Source of the DNA: Ricordea florida
Lineage: Eukaryota; Cnidaria; Anthozoa; Corallimorpharia; Ricordeidae
NCBI GenBank assembly: GCA_949710005.1
Contig: OX453274.1
Coordinates: 25,162,778 to 25,226,777 of the forward strand
Reading direction: 5' to 3'
DNA length: 64,000 bases
Positions 28,701 through 40,700 of this stretch are shown here, one piece after another. The translations under genes and the position numbers were made by a program. The notes below the pieces were generated by a model, which saw only the letters and a list, made by a program, of their open reading frames with translations, did not search any database and was not told the DNA's origin. Positions within the stretch are counted from its first letter, which is position 1. Each line of letters begins with the position of its first letter.

Positions 28701-31700
28701 ACCATTTCCGAATTATGGTGAGGAATGGCAAGATGACTGTGGCCTTGCACCGTTGCAATTTGCTGAAGAAGATTTGCAGGCGGCATTTCCGGAACATGGC
28801 GGCGTAAGCGAACTTCCTCAGAATGTAAACATTCCGTTTTCGCACAGCACTAGTGTTGTTGAATCTGCCCCAGTTGAATCGAACCGTGCAGCTGAAAATG
28901 TCAAAGTGAAGGTAAGCTTTGTTAATTTCTGAAACATGACATTTTGCTTTAGCGGCTAAACTTTAGAATACCCCGCCACTTGATTAACATACTGATGAAT
29001 AACAATAGAGTCCATTGTAGTATGCCTCGTTCTTTAAAAGAAACCGACACATGTAAATGAAGTGGCGGGGTATACTAAAGTTGCTCCAAAGAATCATTTA
29101 AGTGAGTAGCATTTACATGTATTGTTTTAATTCGTTTTTAGGTAACCATCTGTTATCCCAGTCGAAGTAAGGAACGACTGATCAACAACCCCCGCATAGC
29201 AACGTTAATTAAATACTTCGCGCTTGAGCTAAATGAACAGGCCTACAAATCACTTCTTAACATCCCTGAAGCAAATCAAGTAATCAAGCAGGCCTTTATT
29301 GGTAACTTAAACAATGAGATGAAAAATCTTGTCTCCTCAAGTGTACTGAGAAACTCTAGCCCCACTGACCTAACAGCTTTTATAATTGAAACGTTTCAAC
29401 AAGAGCTAGCAGACAAAGCACCTGAAACTTTTCACTTGCTGGAAGTTTTGTGCTCTTCAGAGAGAAAGAAACTGAGAGATAGATCAGAGGAGAATGCAGC
29501 CAATGACAGTCAGCCTAAGATTATCCCACCAGTTATTCCCACTATTGCCAGTATGATCCTTCATTCAAGGTGTTCTGCTTTGTCAGCAATGGCATACCGA
29601 ATAGGCCTTCTCGTGAGGTATTCTGGAGCTGGAAGAGTAGTAAGTGATATGTGATAGATCCTATATATGGATATTTTCCAAAATAACAAAAGGTAATTGG
29701 TGGTATTTCATTGACTAAATAATTCGGATTTATATGATAAAGAACAGTCCATGTTTAATTTACAATTTACTTTTCTATATTTCAAACTACTGTTCCATAA
29801 TTGTCAGATTTTACATGTGCAAAGTCAAAGAACATTATCAATTAACTATTGTTTCAATACTGTTACCTACTGTTCACACAATTTCATTTTTTCTCCTTTC
29901 AGTGTGAGATAAATTTGTGTAGTTATTTTCCATTTGGTTAAAAATAAAGTCATATATTTTAACTTCCAGGGTCTTGAGCTGCTGTCAAAGCATGGAATCA
30001 CTCCACACCCAGATACCATTGCCTCAAAAAACAAAGAATTGGGAAAAAATCATGATTCTCAACTCTTGGAGTGGTCCAAATTGATTTCTCAAGCAGCTGA
30101 AGTGAGGCTATGTGCAGAATACCTAAAAGAAGAATTGCAAAGTCTAAATTATCTTCCTTTGCAGCCATCTGTTGACAACTTTGTGGAGCATGTTCTTGGT
30201 GCATCTAGTAATGAGGCCAAAGAAACAACATAAAAGTCCAATGAATGATGTAACAGTTCATGATATCACCACAGTAGATACATCTGCACTCAACTTGTGC
30301 TTCAGCTATCAACCAGGAGACACTGTGACAAGTGTTTGCAACAACCTTAAAACTGGAGGCATAAGTGACAATACACTTCAAGAAACCATAAAAGCTGTTT
30401 CTGAATTTGCAGCTAACCAGGACAAGAATGACTTGAGTTCTGCAATTGATTTACTTCTTCATCAAGAACAGCCAAAGGGATATCAGATAATTGGAGACAA
30501 TGTGGATTTACACATTAATGTGAGACACATGAGTGAACAAAACAAAAACAGATCCCTGCATACTTTCAACCTAGTGGCAATGCGAGATGTTGTCTCGGGA
30601 AGCAACCTCCCTGACAAGCATATTCGAACACTTGATGATGTTGAAATCTCAGAATTTTTGCCAAGCCATAGTGATGTAGAAGACCTTAAGAAGGATTTCA
30701 TTGTACTGTGGGCTAGAGTAATGATAAAAAACATTCCAGCATTCAGTTTCTTAAGGGGTGTGGTGATACAGCACATCCAACATCAGTACAGCAAGGAAAT
30801 GCAGGCTGTCACTGAGGAGGTAACCTTAAAGGAACTAATAATTATCTATCCCAGGAACCTCTGTTAAATTGTAGCTTCCATTTAATTGACAAATGATTAG
30901 CCCAAAGTTGGTATTTTTAAGCCTTATTACAGTATAGAAGTCTATTGACAGGTGTTTCCCTTGGCAGTTACGAGAGCTTTTTGTAGTAGTTTTAAATATT
31001 ATGCAAGTATGCTTTTGATTACCTGATGCCAAACCTATTAATTAAAGCTTTGATTGTTGCTGTTGTTTCCCTTAATTCAGCCCATCGCTTAAAGAAAATG
31101 TATTACAGTTTCAAATTTTTGCCCATTGCAAGCCTATCCAAAATTGTTAACTAAGTATAACACAGTTCTCTGCTACAATCACATCACTGAAAAAAATTTA
31201 AATTTTAAATTTATGTTCTGTAGGTTCCACTGGGATGTCTCCCAAAGAATGAGACCCTCAATGAGGATATGGTGGACATATTGGAAACACTGCAGGAGAA
31301 ATATGTACCAATGGTGGAAAAAACAGGGGAGAGCATACCAGCTGATATAGTGTTTTTTGGTGGTGACCAACTAACAGAAGAACGGGCCAGGAACATACAA
31401 AAGGCCAGGATGGATGGAGATACAATGCAAGAGAGACTAGAGGGAGTGTGGCCAAAAAACGAGGACTGGCATGGAATAAGAATTGCCTATCAGGTAACTT
31501 GCAAATACTTATAGTTGTTTAGTAATACATGCCAAGAAAGAGGTGGCATATGCAATATCTTAATAATAAACATTTGCTCTCCCAGCAACTTGAACTGTAG
31601 CTTCAGCTAACTTGAAGTAATTTTTGTTTCTTTCTGTTTGTACATAGTTTGAACATCATCCCATCCCATATTTTCAGTAACTTCCTTCAAACTTCATGAA

Positions 31701-34700
31701 ATTCAATCTTCAATTTTCCTTGAATTTCCAATTTACATATATTAAGAGATGATTGTATATACATCTTGTATTATTTCCCTTTTAACCACAGTCAGGCATT
31801 TAACATAAAAAAAAAACAACAACACCAACATCAAGAGTATTGAATGTCAACAACACAATAATTGTAAAGAGTGCCCTGTATATGATCAGCAATTAACTAC
31901 TGTTAACAGATTTTTGATTTTGATTAGGCTGGTGTGTAAGACAGCAAGAACTGATAAATTTGGTTGTGAAAGTGGATTTTCTCATTTTTCTCCTAACCAA
32001 TGTGAAACAAATTCAAGGCTTTTAAATTACTAAAATATTTTTTCCTACTTTTAGGTTGCTACAGACACTTTACGCAAGTCCTCTTCTGTAGCAGATTGGG
32101 GCACCTTTACCTCTAATGCAGTGGTATCTGGAAACACTAATGCTCTGAGGGACACACTGGACAACTATGATGCTGTAAAAGAATTCTTTAAAGTTGAGAA
32201 TGAGGCCATGATTGTCGCAGCAACCATGAGATATTTCGGGATGGACACAGTTGATAGTTTGCCAACAGAAAACAAAATCCCTATGAACTTACAAAAGACT
32301 TCACATGAAGAGAAGCGCAAGTGGCTCCATGGACATATCAGCAGTATGCTTGATGAGTATGTCATGGATGGGGTGTCAGATATTGAAAGAAGGAGAGATG
32401 ACATGGGGCATGTCGGAATCAGACCAGTGCTTCCCTGCTGATTTTCTGGTTGCACACGAACATTTGTCTATGCCAAATGCCGTGTCAACCATGAAAAAAA
32501 AATACATGATTTAGAAGTAACAGAGGAGAAGCAAGATGGGACAAATGATGAAGCCAAGAAGTCAGAGTTGTCAGAGTCAAAGGAGGACAATGTATTTAAT
32601 TATGGGTGTCTACACTTAAGTCTAGGCCTTCTTCTCCACAATGCAGATGACTCCGTAAAAGAGGGTGATGGAGAAAGACTGATGAGAGTTTGGAAATTCT
32701 TGACCTTCGTATTCCGCAGTCACGGAAAACACAAATATGCTTTGGCTGGGCTGCGTTTGATGGCATCAAGGCTGGCACTGTTGACACCTCGACAAGCTCA
32801 TAGGCTGACATGGAACAGATTTGCGAACAAGCAGGGAGGAGTAGGCAAGTGCGTTTCACGAGACCTGAGACTGGAGCAAATAAACCAGGTATCCAAGCAA
32901 GCTATCCGTGGGATAGGAGCCCCTAATGTAACACCAGACAGTATACAGTCAATCACACAGTCCACTGGTTCTTTAGAAAACCTGCTTGTCAAGTCCAGCA
33001 AAGACCTTGGAATAACAAAGCGGTCAACACACCATACCAATAAGACCAGGCAAGCAGTTTTTACATCAATACTGAACCAGTTGCATACAAAAGCTAAGAT
33101 GTTTGATTTTGTACCTTCTCGCCAGTTTGAATTATTCCCGAAAGTAACCCGAAGTATTTACAGCTCCCTGGATAAAAAGAAATTGCACAGGTGGATCAGC
33201 AAACACAAAAAGTGTTGGCACAGGCAGAATCGGCATCAATACAAATGGTAATCAAATTTGTCAAAAATAACTTGCTGTTTCTCAGTAAGGGCCAGAAAAT
33301 ATTCCTGCACTGGCCTTAACAGAATCTTACAAGGGAAATGTAAAGTAAAAAATATTCATTCATAACTTTTCTAGTGATCTGTCCCTAAACAGGCAGTTTA
33401 TTAGATGAAACTGTTTACTAATTACAGTGAATTTTCAACCATGATCTATTAACCAACCATTCTACTTTTGAAAGAGCAGGCCGGGTGTGTTCTTTTTTGC
33501 AAATTTGTAAATTTTGTCAGAGTGGACAGAAATTAATATGCCAAAAAGTCTACATATTTTATCATTATTACAGCCCTGAAAAGGGAAAAAATAATTTTAA
33601 AACCACCCAGCTCCAATCCCCAAGCGATGATTGGTTGAAATCAACTGGTGGTTTGCCTGTGTTTTGCAAAATCTGGCCAACCATTCAACTTTTGGAGGAG
33701 GTGGGTGTTTTCATTTCTGCAAAATTGTTTTGTTCATAAATGAAAAGGAATTGATATTCAAGAAAGTAGTATGGAACTGTTCTCCTTTAAAGGATAGAGA
33801 TGTTTTCCTTCTTTCTTGTGGCTCTGGAAAGTATTGTTCAAAATCACCCACCCCCCAAAGGTTGAATGGTTGACAATGAACTGATGCCGTGCCAGTGTAA
33901 TTTGTTGTGTGAATATTGGCCAACTAGTCTACTTTTGAAAGAGGTGGGAGTTTCATTTTTGATTTACCCAGAATTTAAATGACCTTGTAAAAAAACAAGT
34001 TAAACACTACCTAGGGATCAAGCAAGGCTCAAAAAAGAAAATTAAATTCTAGCAAGCCAAATGGGCAAGCAACTTTTGTATTTCACTCGCCTGTGCCACT
34101 TCTTACTCGTGATTGTTAATGGTTTTGTTAGAGATTGCCTTGCCTGGACCCTTGAATGTTACTTGGCCAGCAAGAAAAAAATACATGTAAATGTCCAGGA
34201 CTACATGATTGACTTTTTTTCTGAGCCCTGCATCAAGGTTACAAATAATGGAAGTTGTTGATTCAAAGAGCAAATGACAGTCATTCAACAGACTCAACAT
34301 TGATTCTTATTCTGACTTATTACAATAAAATGTTAAATGAAATACAAGTTAATAATCAAAATCATAACTTATCTCGTCTTCAGAAAGGATTTCCTCCTCA
34401 TGTTCAGAGTAACAGTGATTAAGATAAAGAGGATCATCCTCCTCAAACATTGACATTTCCATAGCTGTTACAAATTCTACCTCTTCTATATCCCCAAACA
34501 CATCCTTGAACACAGTGAGAATCTGTTGGGCAGTGCCACTATTAAATACTGCAAAGTTCTCCATCAGGTAAGAAGTGGTGAAGATGTATTCACAACTGTT
34601 CACCAGTTCTTTTATTAAATTGTCATCTATTTGTACCAATAAATTGTTTGACCCAAATATTGACCCAGAGGCACTTGTGGAATCTTTCAATTCATGCAAA

Positions 34701-37700
34701 ATTTCACACAAAAGCTGCCTTTCATCATCCTCTACAGTTCTCATTGGAGCATTGCATTCAGTTACAGCAGGTTGGGCCATGCAAGGACCTTCCTTGCAGG
34801 AGGACATTGAACAATCACACTGTGCAGTGCACACATCACAACAGTCATGTAATGGGGAAACTTTTGCATGCTTCGTTTTAAAGTGCATTGCCATCATCTC
34901 ACGTCTGCATTTTGTTTCTGGATTTTTGACAAATGCTTTCATGCTATCATCACAATGTGCCAAATGGTAGGACTTGAAATACAATATACTGTAGCTTTTC
35001 CTCCCATCTCGTCCTGCCCGTCCGATTTCCTGAACATATTCTTCTATGGTATCAGGTATGCCAAAATGGCATACCCTTTCCACATTTGGGATATTTACCC
35101 CCATTCCAAGGGCTGTGGTAGCAACCACTACCCTCAGTGGACCATCCATGGGAACAAAATTATCTAATACCTTTGTTTTCAAAGCATCAGGTGTCTTACT
35201 GTGAAACATGGCAATGTTGGAGATGGCATCTCCATCAAGAACACTGTCCAACATAGAATATAATTCCCCACAAGCATTTAGTGACCGACAGTATATTATT
35301 GTTTTGGGCGTTTCATTTGTTTTTGCTTGGAGTTCTTCTGTCAGCCAGGAAAATGTTATTTCCAACTCCTCTTCTTGAGAAAGTTTTTGCACTGACATTT
35401 TAATATTGTTTTTATCAGGTGGCTTACTAATGAAAAGTACATTTTTCATGTACAAAGTTTTGATTATTTGTTTTCTTGTTTTCTTCACTGCTGTTGCAGT
35501 TAAGCAAAGTAAAGGTGCTCTTGTGAAGCCCCTCACATTGCCTATTTTGCTGTAGGCATCTCGAAAGGGTGCTTTCTCTGGGTATGATCCAAAGCCCCTA
35601 TCAAAAAATATTCATAAAGAAAAGTCAATTACGGTTGTTTAGCACTGGTGACAACATTGATAGAAAAACAACATATAGTGTAATGCACCTTTTTATCAAC
35701 ATAAGAGCAAATGCAATATTCTCTGGGAAATAGGAAATGCTTGGTTGGATATCTTAGGTCATCACCTAGAAGTTGTCTTTGTTTTTTATAATAAAGAGTA
35801 ATTACATTTCAAGATGTAAACCGATAATGATAGCTTTCAAATAGCACCTTTTAACTCAGAATAAAGTATTTTACTTGTGGGCCTTTTGAATGACTTGATG
35901 ACAGTTTATGGTTCAGTGCAATCATTGGCTCATATATAAATAGTTGTAGTTTTAAGAATTTTCATTACTATTCTTACCAGTTATTCACGCAATGAGACTC
36001 GTCAACAACTATCCCAAGCAAGCGATCTCCAAGATTTAGAAGAATTTGCGTGTTTCCAATTAAAGTTTCCGGGCTTACGTAAACAATTTCAGTGCCTTCC
36101 AAGGATGACAACTCGGAGCCTTCCATTTTGGTGGCGTTGATCCCTAGTTTCTCACAAGACGATAACTGGTCCTTGATAAGGGCATTCAAAGGAGAGACAA
36201 CTAAAACCACTGGTTCTGTAGAGAAGACATCCTTGTAATTGTAAACAGTAGATAACTCGGCAGCCACTCGTGCTGCTAGTTGGTAGATTAAAGATTTGCC
36301 GTAGCCCGTCGGGAGACACGCAAACGTATCGCGTCCTTTAAGGAAACCAAGCATGACTTTTCTTTGTAGGGAAGTTATTTCTTTTATACGTTTGTCGCCA
36401 AACTTAGACACGGACGATTTTATGGCTTGATCAAAGTGAGAAATTTCGAAAGATCTCATGGAAGCCATTATCTATTGTGGGCTCAACAATTGTCAGCTTA
36501 CAGTCTAACAAGGCACGCGCATTACACATTAAACGGAACCGGTTTTAAAAACCGGTAAATTTCGACCAGAAATCTGGTCGGCGGCTACATCAATGCCGTT
36601 GTCGGGAGCCGGCAGAGGTCTCTCTCCCTCCTTTCATTTTTACCGCGCCGTGAGAGACCTCTGCTAGCAGGGAAGATCTGTTTCCTCTACTTTTTAGCGA
36701 CCTGAACAGTTACGCTGAGGACCTAAATTAGGGATGGCGTTTCTTATTACCCCGCTTGATCTGGTGTCACACAACACAAATTTCCATGAACTTATTTAAA
36801 TCAATGTTTCGCTAGTGTCGCGCTTCTCGCGAAACCAAGAATATTTATGATAAATGATGTTCCTTGTCTATCTGATTTAAAAACACACCAGAAGACTCTT
36901 TTCCACAAACTCGCTGTTTTTTTTACATATTGGCCTTGAACAGTTTATTATAAGTATTCGTGCATTTAATTTATCTCTCTTCAGCTCCGTGGAGTTGATG
37001 GCAACAGCAAATTGATCGACACAGTAACAGTTACGAAATTAAGGTATTACATGATTTTCATTGCTTGCAACTGGTTTTCGTTGTTTTGATTGGTATGTGT
37101 CATTCTTTTCTGGACTTTCAATCATTTTATTTTTTTCTGTACAGCCCTGGAAGTGTGAACGCCGATCTATACCTCACCTTCACGACGATTATCCACTTAG
37201 GAAGTTTTGTATCTTCTCTTCAGTTTGCTTCTACCAGGGGACCACTGGGTGACCTTGTAGTTGATTCGGCATCGATACAACTGATCCAGGAACCTGTTAC
37301 ACCCTTACCCACAGGCTCTACCCACATACCTACAGTTGGTAAGAATGCTGTTCTGAATCAACTTGTCTAAGCAATCTAGATTAACTCTTCACAGAAGTCG
37401 TCCGCGAATATTTTAAAGTATTTGCGGTTGCATTTCGCACTGCCATTCAAAGTAACACCACATATAATTTTGCAGGATTATGTCAAAGATTCAGAACGTT
37501 TGGATAAATCCATAATAATAAAAGATAGGGAAATTGTAATTATCTGTGGAAAACACGTTGCCTGCAATTGCCAGGGGGTGGAAGGTGGGGAGGGGAGAAA
37601 TTACACGTATTTAATGCGGGGTTAATTAATCCTTCCTTAGACAATTCTTTAATGTAGGTCTTTGACACTCGATAGACCACGCTTGAGCAAGAACTTTAAT

Positions 37701-40700
37701 TTGTTATAAGTTACCGTTAAGTTACTGTTTTTTGTTGTGATCTATAGTGGTAACCGTGTTATAATTTTCCTACAGACCCTGAATGCAGCTGTTGCAGTTG
37801 TACATGTAATGACACCGCACTCTATGTCGTTATTGCCGTCCTTACTGTGATCATTGCCATTCTTCTAATTTACATCATTTTGCTGCACAGAAGAGGTAAA
37901 CATAGCCTTATGAATTGTAACTGTGTAAATGGCTGCCTGACTATTTCCAGTTTAACAACGAGTTTTGAGCATGTAATGCCATTTTGGTGACCTTGGAGGT
38001 ATAACTCGTAATCATTCAATATTAGATTGTTTTAGGCTCAACTGCTGGAAGCTTTTGGTTCTTTCTATTTTAACGAATTCGATTAAGTAAATTATAAATT
38101 CACCTCACTAGCCTCACATGCAGTTTTGTACCAACATAAGAGTGTCCATCATCTTCTTATAATCTGAAGTTAAGCCAAAAATAAGCTGACTGATTATTTT
38201 CAATCTCACTTCCATTTTAGCTTTTAATTTTTGCATAACGTCCATCTTATCCAGACAAATCTGACCAATGTAATCCCTCCGACTTCTGTTTACTTTAGGT
38301 GCTGCCAGGAAAGAAACGTAAGTTACAAGATATTCTGGCCTAGGTAAACTAAATTTATAAAGGTCTGCAAACAATTGGTAGTTTTTACAATACTGACTTG
38401 ATATCTGTGCTTTTGTGCTTCAGCGAAAGACCCCATGAAGTGTCCGAGTATGCAAAAGAAGTCTACAGTGTTAGTATACTACGAAAAACTACAATTGTTC
38501 TCTCAATCCGTTTGTCAATCACTTATATTCTTGGAAACCGTTGGTTTCCACTTTGTAAATGGTTTTGTCCTTAAGTAGGACGTTGACGCTTGTATTTTGC
38601 AGAATGAAATAGCAATGGAGGAGCTTGATCCCGGATCTTATCAAGGTCTCAACATACCTCAGGACTCGTTGGGAGCCCAGTATCAAACCCTGAATAAAGC
38701 TAGCCGATCTGGTGATACAATGAATGAGAGACAGACCATGTATCCATCACCTAATGTACCTCCCAGTGAATATCATCCGCTTAACCCTGGCACTCGCTCA
38801 TTTGAAATTCCAAGAGAACACGTGACAATTGAAAAGATTATTGGTAAAGGAGCTTTTGGTCAGGTTGCTAAGGGAACGGCTATTGATCTCCCAAAGAGGC
38901 CAGGAAAGACAGACGTTGCAATCAAAATGCTTAAAGGTGATATGTTACAGTGTTGTTTTCATCAGGTGAAGTTGTTGACCTTATTTTGCGTGATGTGTAT
39001 TGATAGATTTCTTGAATCAACATGATATTTTCTTGAGCAAGTATCGGGTGAGATGCCCACGATAGACATACCCTACTGTTAAGGACGGAAATATTTGCAA
39101 TAAGCCATCTTGAAGATATTGCCACTCACTTACATTTGCATTTTATGAGAAAGAAAGACAAAGATTACTTACAATGTTAAGCCACCATAGTGCCCATGCG
39201 TGAATTAAATCTATTGATCTCTTTTAAAAGAAGCTTGTGTCGATTGCCCATGGGAAAGCCAATTTACGATCAGGGTAATCATTATCCGTTTCCATTTATC
39301 TTTAAAGAGAATATGATAGAATAAATAGTGAATGAGATAGAACTATTTGTGTTCTAATTTTCAGCCGGAGCACCTGAGACAGACCGAAAAGATTTATTGT
39401 CGGAACTCAACCTGATCAAAAACCTGAAACCTCATCCACATGTTATTAAACTCCTGGGATGCGTCACTAACACTGGTAAAACTTGTTGTTACTACTAAAA
39501 GAAAAGGGAATCATTTTCTTATTTTCAGCTGTTTTTTGGTCAGATTTGTTCTCTTCGCATTAGATAATGGATCCTTTCTAAAGAGATAGGTGGGCGGTTT
39601 TGGCGCTACCATGGTTGATAATGTAAGTAATTCCACTTGAACGCAATAAAGAGGTTGACGTCTAGAGCGTAAGCCATCAGCTTTCGCTCTAACGAAGTCC
39701 TTATATTAAGGCACGATTTGTCGGCCACTAGAATGCCTTACAGTGCTGACTAAGGGCTTGTGTTGTATGATTGTAATTTTTTATTTTCTTAATAATTAAC
39801 CCATTTCTGTGTTTTCATAGAGCCTTTGTTGGTTTTGATCGAATATGTTCCTTATGGAGACTTACTGGGATATTTGAGAAAAAGTCGTGGGCTGAATGAC
39901 ACTTACTTTAAAGACCCGGATGTAAAACCCAAGACCAATCTGACGCCACAACAGCTAATAAAATTCGCGTGGCAGATCGCTGATGGAATGAGTTATCTGT
40001 CATCAAAATCAGTAAGCTGTTTAGTTCTTAATTCTTTTCCGAGGTTAGCTTTTTGGTTACTTAAATATGTAAAATACGACAAGGGCTTTGAAAGACGTGT
40101 ATAAAGGGGCTAGATTTGAATCAATTTCCATTTCTTTTTTCGCGTTGGATTGGTTTTGCGAACTTTCTCCAAAGTAAGAACAAAATTAAAACAAGTAAAT
40201 AAGAACCACTAATAGATGGTAAGACGGACGGGGTCGGTGCTCACGATTCGTAAGCCGGAATGATAAAATTGGTCTTTGACCAATTCGCCAGTTATAGTAC
40301 CAAGCTTTTATATCTTCTGAGGTGAAATATACAGTACGCATAGCAAGTAATCAAAAAGAAAGAAAAGTCTGATTCAGTTTTAGTAGAATTGTGGTAAACT
40401 TCGCTAATTTGCTCCAGATTATTCATCGGGACCTCGCAGCTCGAAATGTTTTGGTGGGCGAAAGAGAAACTTGTAAAGTGACCGACTTTGGAATGGCCAG
40501 AGACATACATCAGGAAGACATTTATCAAAGAAGAACAAAGGTATTATTAACAATAGTTAAAATGTTCCTAAAGCAATTATTAACCGAGATTAAAGAGAAT
40601 AATTGTTTTAGCATATATAATGAAGCAACCACAGTAGGGAGCTTAAGCAAACACGACGACGTCGCTGAGGACAACACAACCAGTGAGACAATCGGTTACC

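Larger units (their letters stand above)
27981..36674. mobile_element. Academ-H-like DNA transposon with DUF6589-type transposase and RecQ-like helicase
   Basis: An 8.7 kb element with identical 74-bp TIRs (ttccctgctagcagagg at the left, inverse at the right) and a 9-bp target duplication. It carries two convergent spliced genes: a zinc-finger/DUF6589 protein on plus (28201-33251) and a RecQ-family helicase on minus (34349-36468). The helicase within a TIR element matches what I recall of the Academ-H lineage; the family name is from memory and needs a Repbase comparison. It sits in an RTK intron. Confidence 0.75.

Noticed and set aside
34349..36468. RecQ helicase as a host gene
   Set aside because: It lies wholly inside perfect TIRs with a target duplication and inside an RTK intron on the opposite strand.
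38114..38374. 86-aa minus-strand open frame in an RTK intron
   Set aside because: No domain, no start context, and no match to any neighbouring element.
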